Below are positions 11,324 through 22,880 of a stretch of 64,000 nt of DNA, one piece after another. The position numbers were made by a program, and so were the translations under genes. The DNA is taken from assembly GCF_019703515.2 (NCBI RefSeq), contig NC_059385.1:34005501-34069500 (forward strand), written 5' to 3'. Within the stretch, counting starts at the first letter, position 1; the number at the start of each line of letters is the position of its first letter. The notes beneath the pieces are model-generated. The model made no database searches. It saw nothing but the letters and a program-made list of their open reading frames with translations, and was not told the origin of the DNA. The DNA comes from Myxocyprinus asiaticus (lineage: Eukaryota > Chordata > Actinopteri > Cypriniformes > Catostomidae).

Positions 11324-13274
11324 TATCAAGGTTAAAATAAAGATCTTGAATGATTTCGCTGTGACGCCATCTGACTATCTTAAAATACAGGACGATACCG
11401 TATCTTAAGGGCAGTGGTGCCTCCAAGATTTTTTTATGGGGTGGCCAGAGGGGAACAGTATACAATTTTGTGTGTGTGTTATTAATTAGGCCTAATTAAA
11501 CAAGTTCAAATAGGACAGTGGTATTCAATGAACATTGTAAGAGGTCCAATTTCTACATTTTCTTCCCAGTAAAGTCCGAAGTTATAACCATAAACTTAGC
11601 AGATAATGTTTTTAATTCAACAATTTTTTCAATAATTTATTTGTGTAATAGGCCTACTTTTCACAAACAAAGAGCAGCTTTACAGAGAATAAAATAGTGT
11701 CTTACAAAACCCCAGTGAGCAAGCCAAAGGTGAATACACTGTGACAAGGATCCAGCAAACAGAACATTCCCCTAACGTTAGCATATTGTTCCTGTTTGGT
11801 TAATTTTTGGGAACCAATTCTCTTTAGGTTATATATTTAAAATGTTCCCAGAACATTGTAGGCAGGTTTTTCTGTGGCAACCTTAAAAGCACTTATGCAG
11901 AACGTTCTCTAATGGTTATTTGTAGTTTTGTGTGTGTGTGTAACCATAAACTAACCTTCCAAGAACATTGCAGGGAGGTTTTTGTGGGACAACCTTAAAA
12001 TAACATACAGAAAGTTATTTTTAGGTCTTATTTTTTGTTCACATTTTTAATCATCACATTTGATTATTTGAGGTTGACAGACACTAGTGAAGTAGGCTAG
12101 CATTTAAATAAATGAAGAAAATAGATAGACTAGCTAAATAGTAATTGACGCATTATAATGAACAGATGAGGAAAAACATTCAAGAATACACTACCTTCCT
12201 ACCATATTATATTATGTTAATATCTAATTATCTTAGTCGCTGTCTGATAGCTACTATATCCTTTACCATAGAGGGGTTTCAGCGAAAAAACGGCAGCTGG
12301 CAGCAGGAAGTGCCTGCCGGTGTCTTTCGGAAGAGTAGGCAGAACTTGCTGCTGGCAGCCGCCAATCAGTAGCATTCAAACAGACACAGCAGCCAATCGA
12401 TAAACGAGTAACGAATGTCAACAGTAAACAGGCATTTCTCAGTGTTAGCGGTTGAGTTCGCATTATAAAGTAACTATAAAATATTTCTTTGATCGAATGT
12501 ATAAATATTCGACTAAATATGGTTAGCTTTTCGTTATTATTACAGGTATTTTACATTTGACTTTACAACTGTTTCACACAATGTGAAACTGAACTTGAAA
12601 TGTTCGCATACAGCAATAATAAAATATGTAATTAAATAAATGTCTATGGACAACAAAATGCTGTCATCCTTCCTTTAGACAACAAGTATAGAAGGATATT
12701 CCTGTTTTATATGATATAAACAACATAACAAGAATTACGCAGCATTTCTGCCCAATATTAATATACTGTATGTTATGGTCTGTGAAAGACATGCAGTGGT
12801 GAAAGGCAAATGTCAAGAAAATGTTTTTGATAATTGAAAACAATTTTTTTGATTTTGGTTTATTTCACTGTATAATTAAGCTTAATTTTACTGTCCCCAA
12901 AAGGCAAAAAGCAGTAGTATTTTGTCAATTTTAAGTTATTAACAAAATAACTGGTCTCTATCTGTCTTGTAAAAGGTGGTGTTGGCTCAGCTATACTCAG
13001 ATTCAGGTAAAACGAGGACTGTTTTATAATCCAGTGAAAATACATCAGTGTTGGTGTGTCATTTGGCTTTTTAGGGCAGTCTAGTAAATTACTGGTATGT
13101 TTAATGTTCATTTTTATTCTATTGTTGGTCTTGTATTACTGTCAAAGGTATTTGTGCATTTGAGTTGTATTGAAAACTACACAAATGAGTAGCATCCACA
13201 TATAATATTAGACAACATCATGAACTATGCATACAGAAAGTCTGTATCTTCACTGTGTTTCTGTCATTTCATCT
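11324..13274. other. Intergenic sequence with weak repeats
   Basis: Between about 11770 and 12030 short units of the type 'ccaagaacattgcaggnaggtttt' and 'ggaacgttct' recur, and a related 'ttctgggaacgttctgg' occurs near 28760; these are probably remnants of a dispersed repeat. Around 12280-12370 a GC-richer patch contains partly self-complementary 'ggcagctggcagcagg' and 'ctgctggcagccgcc'. No gene could be supported. Confidence 0.35.
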
Positions 13275-13346
13275 AACCTTAAATTAAACCACAATAACAA
13301 TTGAAACAATAACCTTAAATTAAACCACAATAACAATTGAAACAGT
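13275..13346. repeat. Tandem duplication of a 36-bp unit
   Basis: The 36 bp beginning 'aaccttaaattaaacc' and ending 'ttgaaaca(a/g)t' occur twice in immediate succession (13275-13310 and 13311-13346), with one visible difference near the end. This is a simple recent duplication in AT-rich DNA. Confidence 0.85.
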
Positions 13347-13910
13347 ACACTACAGCAGCTTAAACAACTTGGGTAATCACATTATCCACCAAAACAAACT
13401 AGGCTGTTAATGGCATGCATGATGGCATTTAACTTAACCAAGATCTGCTTAATAAATGACCCATGTGCAATATAACAATGAATTTATAAGTATAATAGCG
13501 AGTAGCTAAAACTGTCAAATATGTTATGGGCAAAAAAATAACCATTCATACAAAAGATATATTTAGAAATGTTGTCAACACTTTCCATAAGTAAGCTGCA
13601 TATTTTTTGCTAGCGTTAAACAAGCCCTCAATTAAAGCTGGTACGCCAGTCATATGACAATCCCCGATGAGTTTACAAAAACAAAATAACTGAAGTAAAC
13701 CAAAGACGACATTGCAGAAGCATGGTTTTATTTGAAACATGTTCAGTTTTACCTTTTTGCTAAGCTTTCAGCAAATATTACATTGGTGCTTCTATTATGG
13801 AGTAAGAAAATACTTCCCCTCAAGCATGCCAGTGATTGGCTCTTCCAAACAAGACCCTCACACTTCCGGTTATTTTGGCATGTACTTCCGGCTTCCATTG
13901 CTTACGATTT
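13347..13910. other. Non-coding stretch, nothing recognised
   Basis: AT-rich sequence with no supported gene. 'acttccgg' occurs twice near 13860-13890, resembling ETS-type sites, but no promoter context is visible. Confidence 0.3.
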
Positions 13911-15145
13911 TATTTATTTGTTTATTTTTTATTAAATGTTCAGAAACAATAACCATTGTCACAACAACACAACAGGCCAGGGTCCTCTACAAGTCCTTCA
14001 GTCCAAACTGAGTGCCAAGCTCTTACACACAGCCACAGTTCTTATTGCTTTCAGGTTTTTCGAAAATTGAATAGACTCAATATATAATTTCAATTCAAAT
14101 TTGAACCTCAAAAAAAGCGGTTTGCATTTCGAGAATTTACATTTGTGTATATGGTATTTTGCTAACAGAAAAATAAGGTTTATAATATAATAATTTCTAT
14201 TTTCACAATTGTGAAAACCAAAAATGACATTTCTATAAGTAAACTCAAAATTGGGATTTACACAACACTTGAACATAACACAACAATGTCACACCAAAAT
14301 TTCACTGTATATGAGACATTCCAAAACAAATGCAAAAAGACGTTTCAGGCTTCTCTAAACAAAAATAACAATTTGTGTTAATATCACTCTGAAGTATTTT
14401 GAGAAAGCACTTATCTGGATAAAATCTATGAATCAGTTTAAATGTAATTTCTTTCACTTTGTTAGTTATATTTGTTAGGTAAAGTCCAAACTTTCTTCCA
14501 GGGAATATCATTTGCAATAGCATTCCAGTAAGAAATCACATAGGATATAGAAACCAGTTCCTCCTGAAACAAAGCCCTGATTTTCTTATTATTTTTAGAT
14601 TTAGAAGAAAGACACTATTTACCTACAAATGTTTCACAAAGATCCACTGAGTGAGAAGAGAGAGACATGGACAACCCTTTGAAAAGCATAAGTACTACTT
14701 GAGGTATTGCATCTGCCACAATGGCAAATTCTTTTGGAGTTATAGGAATTCCATGCTTTGATAAAAACTCAGAATAAGTACAAATCGATCCTTTTTTATT
14801 GAAAAGCTGAAATACAAAAATTATAAAAAAAATTTAAACCAACTATCAAAGAAAAAAGATTTGTGTTTATACAATAGGTCCTTATTATGCCAAATGGGAT
14901 ATGAATGAAGTGTAAAGTTATGTTTAAAAATGAGGGACCAGGCTAATAACATTTACTTATGGAAAAGGGACAATTTGATTGGAATTTTCATTGTTATAAC
15001 TGCATATTAATAAGAATCTCAAACAACCTAGTTTAGAAAAAATAATAATAGGGATCAGATTCCAAATACAGGAGGGGTTATTAATAGAGTTCTTTATCCA
15101 GTTTACTTTGAAGGTGTTGTTTAAACCCCCCATTCTCAGTAGTGT
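13911..15145 (-). mobile_element. Fragment of a second, older L1 lineage
   Basis: A T-rich block ('ttttatttatttgtttattt') at about 13908-13935 looks like a minus-strand LINE 3' end. Translation of the minus strand around 14302-14523 gives 'LTNKVKEITFKLIHRFYP' type sequence (seen as ITNKVKEITFKLIHRFYPDK) followed by 'CYFCLEKPET'. I recognise this as the C-terminal region of fish L1 ORF2 proteins other than the main family of this window. Between 14520 and 14700 the same protein continues in other frames, for example 'ISYWNAIANDIPWKK'. The copy is heavily mutated and 5'-truncated near 15145. Confidence 0.6.
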
Positions 15146-15494
15146 ACAGCTTTTTTTATTTATTTATTTTTTTTTTTATATACCAATCATTTATTTCAAA
15201 CAATTTTTTTTTAACTCAAAGTAAATGCATATTAATGTCAAGAAAATGAACATCAAGAAACAGAAATGAACTGCAAAATTATGAAAATTCAATTAGAGTA
15301 TAAAACAGAAGAATAAGATTAAACATTTTAATTTCATACTTTCTATAGTAAAAAATTATTTTGGAAACGTGTGTGGTTCACACACATCTGTTCAAGATGA
15401 CTTGTAATGCCAACAGTGACAAAAAGATGGCTGTACAGCTCCAATTATCGATGCTCTGGTTCTGTGTGTGTGTGTGTTCTGCATTGTGTGTTTT
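15146..15494. other. AT-rich spacer with poly-T blocks
   Basis: A T-rich block at 15150-15180 could be another LINE or SINE tail. The remainder is AT-rich, with a short (GT)n near 15462. No gene is supported. Confidence 0.35.
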
Positions 15495-15747
15495 CGTCTC
15501 ACCTCTTTTTTTTTTCTTTTTTATTAATATCTTTTTATTGATTCAACCATTAAATATAAATAACAGAACACACATATACAGAATCAATAACCAACCCCCA
15601 CTATCACCACCAACCCCCCCCACCCCCCCGACCCCCCACCCGAACGCCAACAACACCCCAGTGGTCACACAACCATAGACACACAACAAAAATAAATTAA
15701 TTAATTTAAAAAATAAAATAAATAAAACAATCACACACATAAAACCC

Positions 15748-18700
15748 CTACACCTCTCTCTCCACTGTCCCTCCCCGAGAGCCCTCCACAAAAGGCAGAT
15801 ATCTGCCCCACTTCTTCATAAACATGCCCAGACTCCCCAGTCTTCTGGATACCCCCTCCTCAAGAGCTGCCACTCTGGCCATCTCTGAACACCACTCCTG
15901 AAACTGGGGTGCTCCAGCCGACTTCCAACTCCTCAAAGTGATCTATCTGGTGATCATAACACTAGTTAGGACCCAGTTTTTCATGTGCTTATTCTCCAAA
16001 TTAATGACTGCCCCATCTCCCAAGATACAGAGTCTGGGGCTAAATAAAATTTGAGAGGCCAAAACCTTGCACATAAAACTCTGAATCCTCATCCAAAATT
16101 CTTGCATCTTAACACATCCCCAAAAGACGTGTTGTGTTTCCATCTTCTAATTGACATTGCCAGCAGGTGGGTGTGTCTTTAAGACCAAGCCTATGCAATC
16201 TAGAGGGGGTCCAATAGACTCTATGTAAAATCTTAAATTGCATGAGGCGAACCCTATCGTCTCTGGATGCAGTTTTGATGTTTTTTAGAATCCTAGCCCA
16301 CTCTCCCTCCTCCAATACCAAATTTAGATCTTTCTCCCATAATCTCTTAAGAGAAGTTGAAGTTCCGTCTCCCAGACTCTGAATTAGTAGGGTGTAATAC
16401 ACCGATGCCTCATGACCTTTTCCAAAAGCAGTAATCACCACTCCGAGAGAATCTGCCACTTTAGGAGGGTGTAAACCACTCCCAAAAACAGTACAGAGCA
16501 GGTGGTGCAGCTGTAAATACTTATAGAACTGAGATCTAGGAATCCCAAAATGTTTAACCAAATTTTGAAAGGATATCTACACTCCTTTCTCATACAGGTC
16601 ACCGAGTGTAGCAACCCCCCTCCCAATCCACTCTGACCAGCAAAAAGGGGACTTGTTGATGCATAATTTGGGGTTCAACCATATACTCCAGGCAACATTT
16701 TTTTAAATGTCAGAATTAAACAGTCTGGACACTTTTGTGCATACCGAGTTCAAGTGCAAGATAACGGGATGTAACTTAGCTTCTCCGATTAATTTGGTAG
16801 AAAGGCTCTGTAGTGGTGAAATAGGGGCAAGAACTTCCTGTTCTTTACAGAACCAAGGAGGGGCTCTCTCAGGTGGAAGCGACCAATGAGCCAAATGTCT
16901 GAGACAGAATGCATAATAATAAAATAAATTCTTGGGTAGGCCTAGCCCACCTTTGTCAATCGGCCTATATGTAACTTATTGAAATGTAATTTGGGACACT
17001 TACCATTCCAAATGAAGAACGTCGCTATGCTATCAAATTGCTTGAAATAAGAGAGTAAGCAGTAAGTAATTGAATTTTGGAACACAATTCATTTTAATAA
17101 CATTAACCTTCCCAACCATAGATACATTTAATGAAGCCCACCTGCCCACATCACTCGAAAACCATTTTATTAAGGGATCAAAATTAACTCTAACTAAATC
17201 ACACAAATTTGCTGGAAATAAAATGCCCAAATACTTAATGCCCTGTTTGGGCCACTGGAAAGCACCCGGCTGGAAAGCCGTTTCTGGGCAGTACGCTGTC
17301 AGAGCCAAAGCTTCAGATTTAGACCAATTGACTCTATATCCTGATTAATAATTCTGTGGAGGCAAGGCATAGATCTACTGGGGTCAGAGACAAATAATAA
17401 AATATCATCTGCATAAAGCAAGAGTTTATGCGCCATACCTCTCGCCACCACCCCTGGAAAATCATTCTCCTTTCTTATCGCGGTTGCTAATGGTTCCAGG
17501 GCAAGACAGAACAATAATGGGGAAAGAGGGCAACCCTGCCGGGTGCCCCTATCCAGAGTAAAATAATCTGAAATTAGTCCATTTGTTTGTAATGCCACTA
17601 CTGGGTGTATATAAAGTAACTTAATCCATCCAATAAATGTACTCCCGAACCCGTATATTTCCAAAACCTTAAAAAGATAATCCCATTCGACCATATCAAA
17701 TGCCTTTTCGGCATCAAGTGAGATGGTAGCTACCGGAGATTGTTCATTCGCTACTGACCACATGATATTGATGAGACGCCTAATGTTATCAGAAGAGCTG
17801 CGGCCACGAATAAACCCCACCTGATCTATATGTATAAGTGATGTCATAACTTTACTTAATCGATTAGCCAGAATTTTTGACAAAATTTGTAAATCTAACT
17901 GGACCAGGGAAATTGGACGGTAACTTTTACACTCGCTTGGATCTTTGTCCTTTTTAAGAATCAGACTGATCCGGGCTTGTGTCACGGTTGGCGGAAGCAT
18001 TCCATTCTTTAATGATTCAGTATAAACTTCTAGCAAAAGTGGAGCCAGTTCTGTAGCATGAGATTTGGAAAAACTCAGCAGCAAAGCCGTCAGGCCCCGG
18101 AGCCTTGCCTGTAGGCAAGGCCTTAATAACCTTGCCAAGCTCTTCCAAGGTTATCTCAGAATCACAGATTTTTTTGCTCAGGCGTCAGTTTAGGGAGATC
18201 TAATGGTTCCACAAAGTTTCTAATATCTTCATCAGTAGACAAAGACGTAGAACGATAGAGATCAAAGTAGAATTCTTTAAAAGCATTATTAATATCAATG
18301 GCCGAGGTAAATATTTCACCACCAGCAGATTTCACTGAGGGAATGGCAGAAAAAGACTCTCTCTGCTTTATATATCTAGCCAAAAGTTTTCCTGCTTTGT
18401 CCCCCGACTCAAAGGATCGAGGTTATTCTTGCCCTGAATAACCAAAACTCCACTTTCCGCAACAAAATAGTATTATATCTGTACTTCAATCGGGTCAATT
18501 CTCTGAGACCTTCAGACAACATTCGGCGCTTCAGCTCTGCTTTGGCATTTTTAATATTTCCGTGCAACTCCACAAGTTCTCGTGCTTTGGATTTTTTGGT
18601 GAATGAGGCATACTGTATGATCCGACCCCTAAGAACCACCTTAAGTGCCTCCCAAGCCATGCCCACAGAGGATACTGAGGACCAGTTGGTCTCCATATAA

Positions 18701-19058
18701 ACAATGATTTCGGACTTTAACTTTTGTTGGAAATCAGGATTTTGCAGAAGGGACACATTAAAGTGCCAACTATATGATTTCTTTTTCTCTATATGTGGCA
18801 TCACCTCTAAACTCACCAGGGCTTGATCTGAGACTAAAATGTTTCCAATTGAGTGATCAACAACAGATGAAATTAGGAATTTGGATATCAAAAAAAAAAT
18901 CTATTCTAGAATAAATCTTATGGACTGATGAAAAAAATGTATAGTCCCTACCAGATGGGTTCAAAAGTCTCCAAATATCTGCAAGACCAAGATTTTTACA
19001 CATCCTGTGAAGCGTCAAGGTTGCTCTAGGGGGTTTACACACTTTTGCTTCACTGTGA
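15748..19058 (-). pseudogene. LINE ORF2 remnant of L1-B
   Basis: Minus-strand pieces give, in protein order, the end of the endonuclease ('LTLHRMCKNLGLADIW' near 18960-19040), the linker (18409-18891 and 18162-18383) and RT (17299-18138) with 'DQVGFIRGRSSSDN', 'EKAFDMVEWDYLF', 'RQGCPLSPLLF' and an intact catalytic 'YADD' near 17410. The C-terminal domain follows with 'CWQC' near 16160 and a disrupted knuckle. The frame shifts near 18890, 18400, 18150, 17305, 17050, 16560 and 16140, and the front of the endonuclease is deleted. The RT stretch is the best preserved part. Confidence 0.85.
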
Positions 19059-19421
19059 AAAAACCCAAAATATCGCCCAGCTTCCTCAAGAGTAAGTACA
19101 GTGAGTCAGGCCCACTCACATGAGAAACATCCAATGGTTTACTCAGACATTGATTCTATAAAAGACATTGCCAGATTTGGACATGTGAATACTTTGCGAC
19201 CGTTTTTCATTTCTATTCTCAGTTTTGCTGGAAACATCAAAGCGAAAGTTTCTTACATTCCTTGAACCGATCACGTTTCTCTCTTGTCGAACTCATAAAG
19301 TGCGGGAACAAGAAAATATTATGGTACTTCCAAGAAAGCTTCCCTTTGCTCCTCGCCTGGTGCAACACAAGATCTTTATCGGATGATCTCAGAAATCTGG
19401 ACAGAATCGATCGGGGCCTAT
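19059..19421 (-). pseudogene. LINE ORF1 C-terminal remnant of L1-B
   Basis: The minus-strand sequence matches the last third of ORF1 in L1-C and L1-H, including the equivalents of 'SIL.KFLRSSDKDLVL' and 'ARSKGKLSWK' around 19330-19415. It ends abruptly at 19421, where unrelated AT-rich DNA begins. It is joined directly to ORF2 by the internal deletion. Confidence 0.75.
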
Positions 19422-19431
19422 AAAAAAAATT

Positions 19432-19785
19432 ACGCCAGTTTGCCCATAAATATGATGTTCAAACGCAAGGAATGTTAATTCCCAAGTTGAAGTACCTCAG
19501 TAGATGCGTGCAGAGTATATAATATGTATAATTATATTAATATATAATTAAAATAAAGTATGAAACTAAAAGTACAACTGTAAAATCTATTTTTTTCTCT
19601 TTACATCATTATAACTCTCCTAAAATGTACCTCATACATTCCCTTCTAAAGGGACTTTGTTCCCTTCTCACTCAAAGTGCTCGCACTTGTTAAAGAGTGG
19701 CGTGCTGTCATAGCAACCATGATAAGTTCCGTTTATTTTTGTCCTACGAAGGCCGTCTCGTTTAAACGAGATTTGTTTAAAGGAG
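19432..19785. mobile_element. Right part of a MITE also present at 47069-47615
   Basis: From 'gccagtttgcccataaatat' (19436 on) to 'tgtttaaaggaga' the sequence runs parallel to about 47283-47568, with an extra 80 bp or so near 19550-19650. The element's left terminus is missing, and its right end is cut off at 19785 where the DIRS element begins. In the 47 kb copy the sequence continues for another 47 bp to the inverted terminus. The DIRS element therefore inserted into this MITE copy. Confidence 0.65.
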
Positions 19786-20105
19786 AACGTCATGGTTACT
19801 TGCGTAACCTCCATTCCCTGATGGAGGGAACGAGACGTTGTGTCGATATAGTGACACTAGGGGTCATTCTTGGGAGCCCGAGACACCTCTGGTCTTTGAT
19901 AAAAGGCCAATGAAAATTGGTGAGTGGTATTTGCATGCCACTCCCCCGGACATACAGGTATAAAAGGAGCTGGCGTGCAACCACTCATTCAGGTTTTATG
20001 CTGAGGTCCAGCCATTTCAGCGGGTAGTTCAGCATTGTGGCAGGAGGAACACAACGTCTTGTTCCCTCCATCAGGGAACGGAGGTTACGCAAGTAACCAT
20101 GACGT
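19786..20105 (+). repeat. DIRS left inverted terminal repeat
   Basis: This 320-bp unit matches, in reverse complement, 27632-27941. Its own ends are also complementary: 'cgtcatggttacttgcgtaa' at the start and 'ttacgcaagtaaccatgacg' at the end. The right copy has about 14 extra bases ('gagccgagacaagg' region). It carries promoter-like motifs (see 19929-19966). Confidence 0.85.
19929..19966 (+). promoter_or_regulatory. Octamer plus TATA box in the DIRS left terminal repeat
   Basis: An octamer motif ATTTGCAT (19929-19936) lies 22 bp upstream of TATAAAAG (19959-19966), and a CCAAT-type motif lies about 20 bp further upstream ('ccaatgaaaattgg'). This is the layout of a classic RNA polymerase II promoter pointing into the element. 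The right terminal repeat carries the mirrored set. That the promoter works is inferred from known terminal-repeat promoters of DIRS elements. Confidence 0.6.
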
Positions 20106-21116
20106 TCCCTATCTGTCACTCACTCGACATTGTGTCGATGTAGTGACACTAGGGGTCCCTATACAAAATGCCGCAACTGGCTGAACTGTGTTACGTGAAC
20201 TGGCGGTGTGTGACGGGCAGACAACTGTGTGCCTCGTAGCCAGCGCACCAGGCTGACACGTAACCTCCCCCAACATAGTTATGAGTGTCGGACGGACCTT
20301 TGGGGACAAATCGACTACCCAAAAGATAGAGACAGGCTAGCCCAGTCGTGGCCTCTTTTCCCCTTCTTTTTTTCCACTCCCTAAAAAAAAAGGGGGATTA
20401 TCCGACTTGGCCGACCAGGGCTAGTTCGGGGGTGTCCCTCCCAAGGGGAGGACACCGTGGAGACCACACCTCGCCCAGAGAGAGGGGGGATATTTAAGTG
20501 GAAATACATCACATGGTCTTGCCGAACTATGTCAGAAGTATGTCATGTGGAGAAGTCTCATGGTAGGTCCTACCCAACGGGGGAGGAGTTACTACAAACA
20601 TGGAGACTGTGGCAGAGTGGCCTCTGCCCAAGGAAGACGCAGTTTGCCAACAGGGAAACGAATTAGCAGAAGATATACATCGCATGGGGTTACCTACAGG
20701 GAACCACCACATGCGGAGCACCTACCACAGAACAGGGCTTTTAGTTAGCACATGTACTGGGCCGGCAGCAAGTCTCTCTGAAAACTCGACTGCCACAGGG
20801 CTTGGAGGAAATCAACCAGGGAACATAGTTTGTGAACACTACTGGGAGTTAATGGCACATGTCTTCAGCTCAGGGAAGGTGAAAGGCACTATGTGCAAGC
20901 AATACACCCGGCCGGCTATCCCGGACTTATCCGCTTGTATTGCGTGCCACTACACGGGACGAATCCGGTTCCACCCGGAGGTTGTAGAACCTCGCAAAGG
21001 TGTTGGGTGTTGCCCAGCCCGCTGCTCTGCAAATGTCTGTTAGAGAGGCACCCCTGGCCAGGGCCCAGGAGGCTGCTACAACCCTGGTAGAATGGGCTCA
21101 TAGCCCTACTGGCGAT

Positions 21117-21290
21117 CCTCTGCTTGGAGACAGCGCTTCCTTTCCGCTGTCTGCCAAAGCAGACAAAGAGCTACTCAGAGATCCTAAAGCTCTGAATGTG
21201 ATCCTCTGCTTGGAGACAGCGCTTCCTTTCCGCTGTCCGCCAAAGCAGACAAAGAGCTGCTCAGAGATCCTAAAGCTCTGAGTGCGATCC
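21117..21290. repeat. 82-bp tandem duplication inside the recombinase remnant
   Basis: The block starting 'gatcctctgcttggagacag' and running through 'cagagatcctaaagctctga' occurs twice in succession (about 21115-21197 and 21198-21286), with a few substitutions. The right-arm recombinase has it once. Confidence 0.8.
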
Positions 21291-21447
21291 AAATAGATGC
21301 GTAAAGCGCGCACCGGACACAGCAACGACAGGGCTGGGTCTGCCTCCTCCTGGGGCAGCGCTCGCAGGTTCACCACCTGGTCCCGGTCGGGGTCTCAAGA
21401 TCACATGAGAGTAGCCCAGACCGAAATCCAGGCACGTTTCGCTGACA

Positions 21448-22085
21448 GAGAATGCTTGCAGGTCTCCTACCCTCTTGAAGGAAGTGAGCGCAGTCAGGAG
21501 GGCAGTCTTCAAGGAGAGTGCCTTAAGCTCAGCTGACTGCAAAGGGGGGTATCCCCCCGCAGACCTCCCATTCCCAGCACGCTCGTCTGCCCCAGTCGGG
21601 CTTCCGGATGAGTCCGCCGGCTCATCTCACGGCGAGTCTGGCCTCTTGTTCGGAGCCCACGAAGATGATGAGCTCTCGAGCGCAGCATCGGAGAGCGGGC
21701 TTGTCCAGTCAGATGCAGAAGCCTCAGCTGGGCTCCCCCCCCTCAGGGACGATTGCCCAGTCATAGGCTGATGCAGAAATGACGGACATGCTTTCCTGGG
21801 CGGCCGCGAGCGTTGGGTTAGTGTGGAACCCTCCACTCTCCCCTGAACCCTCGCGGCTCGATGATTGGTTCCTGGGCTCGCGGCACCGATCAAAGCAGCC
21901 ACGCCCTGCTCCAGCGCCTTTCTTCCCGGAAGTGCACGAGGAGCTGACCTAATCGTGGGAGGCACCTTTTACTGCCCGGCCCCGCTTACCCTTGCAGGTC
22001 TCCTACCCTCTTGATGAAAGTGAGCACAGTCAGGAGGGCAGTCTTCAAAGAGAGTGCCTTAAGCTCAGCTGACTGCAAAGGCTCA
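21448..22085. repeat. Direct repeats of about 95 bp flanking a gag fragment
   Basis: 'ttgcaggtctcctaccctct' begins both 21455 and 21994, and each copy runs to 'cagctgactgcaaagg'. The 95-bp block is recombinase sequence on the minus strand. Between the copies is gag sequence in the opposite orientation. This fits template switching during DIRS reverse transcription or recombination between cDNAs. Confidence 0.8.
21542..21993 (+). pseudogene. DIRS gag-like fragment
   Basis: The plus-strand translation contains 'GLLFGAHEDDELSSAASES', 'AEASAGLPP', then 'DAEMTDMLSWAAASVGLVWN' and 'EPSRLDDWFLGS', ending 'FFPEVHEEL' followed by a stop. I recognise this as the conserved part of the gag-like protein encoded by fish DIRS elements. 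It has neither the protein start nor the end, has a frame change near 21765 and sits inside the inverted recombinase. Gag normally begins the element, so it is out of place. Confidence 0.65.
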
Positions 22086-22493
22086 AAGGGGGCTCTCTGT
22101 AGACCCTGAAGAACTACAGAGAGGTCCTATGAGGGCAGGAGGCGCGGTTTGGAGGGGTTCAGCCTCCTGGCGCCTCTTAGGAACCTGATGATCAGGTCGT
22201 GCTTCCCTAAGGACTTACCGTCCACTGTGTCATGGTGTGCTACTATAGCGGCTACGTACACCTTCAAGGTGGAAGGGGACAGCCGCCCTTCCAACCTCTC
22301 CTGCAGGAAGGAAAGCACCGATCTGACTGCGCATCTCTGGGGGTCTTCCCGTTGGGAAGAACACCACTTAGCGAACAGATGCCACTTAAAGGCATACAGG
22401 CGCCTCGTAGAGGGGGCCCTAGCCTGAGTGATCGTTCTACCACCGCAGGTGGTAGACCGCTAAGGTCTTCTGCATCCCGTCCAGGGGCCAGAC

Positions 22494-22880
22494 ATGGAGA
22501 TTCCAGAGGTCTGGTCACGGGTGCCAGATGGTGCCCCGTCCCTGAGAAAGAAGGTCCTTCCTCAGGGGAAGTACTTCCACGTCTCAATCCTTCCTCGACA
22601 CAGACCCTTCCTGCGGTTTGCATTTGAGGGTCAGGTGTATCAGTACAAAGTCCTCCCTTTCGGCCTATCCCTGTCTCCTCGCATCTTCACGAAGGTCACA
22701 GAGGCAGCCCTTGCCCCGTTAAGGGAGGTGGGCATTCGCATTCTCAACTATCTCGACGACTGGCTAATCCTAGCTCACTCTCGGGACATGTTGTGCACAC
22801 ACAGGGACTTGGTGCTCTCGCACCTCAGCCGACTAGGTCTTCGGATCAACTGGGAAAAGAGCAAGCTCCTCCCGGTTTAG
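22494..22880 (+). pseudogene. DIRS reverse transcriptase core, truncated
   Basis: The plus-strand frame gives 'FLRFAFEGQVYQYKVLPFGL' and the catalytic 'NYLDDWLILA', with YLDD at about residues 86-89 of this frame, then 'GLRINWEKSKLLPV'. A lysine-containing 'LPFGLS' and YLDD are hallmarks of DIRS RT. The N-terminal fingers are absent because the inverted arm joins at 22556, and a stop at 22878 precedes the connection region. About one third of a normal RT is present. The YLDD itself is intact. Confidence 0.8.

Larger units (their letters stand above)
15495..19421 (-). mobile_element. L1/Tx1-type LINE copy L1-B, internally deleted and 5'-truncated
   Basis: The minus-strand 3' end begins at the T-rich block 15504-15530, followed by the characteristic C-rich (G-rich in the RNA) tract at 15607-15645 and ORF2 from about 15748. 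At 19058 the sequence jumps from the middle of the endonuclease region straight into the start of the ORF1-ORF2 spacer and then ORF1. About 1.5 kb present in L1-C and L1-H is absent. The copy stops inside ORF1 at 19421. No target-site duplication was found. Homology on both sides of the jump identifies a deletion and not two insertions. Confidence 0.85.
20926..22318 (-). pseudogene. DIRS tyrosine recombinase, left (minus-strand) copy, broken
   Basis: Minus-strand pieces correspond to the recombinase at 23952-24860. The N-terminal part 'MLSFLQERLEGRLSPSTLKV' lies at 22318-22130, the middle 'ALLTALTSFKRVGDLQAFS' at 21542-21420, 'CPVRALRIYLDRTQSF' near 21300 and the end 'WATPNTFARFYNL' at about 21000-20960. 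The HxxR box is preserved here as 'AHSTR' near 21095, whereas the right copy has Tyr for His. The gene is interrupted by a gag fragment with flanking direct repeats (21448-22085), by an 82-bp tandem duplication near 21117-21290 and by a stop just before the HxxR box. It cannot be functional. Confidence 0.8.
20106..22556 (-). repeat. Left arm of the DIRS palindrome
   Basis: Read on the minus strand, this arm follows 23796-25536 from the end of the RT/RH region through the recombinase to the 3' end. Examples of matching blocks are 'gggacggggcaccatctggc' (right arm near 23803) and its complement near 22545, and the 'cactacatcgacacaacgtc' region near 25475 and its complement near 20135. The arm is longer than its partner because of internal duplications at 21117-21290 and 21448-22085 and extra sequence between 20700 and 20900. 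Confidence 0.85.

Noticed and set aside
12260..12470. Possible CpG promoter near the GC-richer patch
   Set aside because: Only short and only moderately CpG-rich, with no TATA, initiator or following exon.
15361..15678. 105-codon plus-strand frame across the L1-B 3' end
   Set aside because: It crosses poly-T and C-rich 3' UTR sequence of a minus-strand LINE and is low-complexity (Pro/Thr repeats).
19059..19421. Splicing as the cause of the L1-B ORF2-ORF1 joint
   Set aside because: No GT donor is visible at the joint when compared with the intact copies, and the joined order does not match an RNA exon pair with canonical ends.
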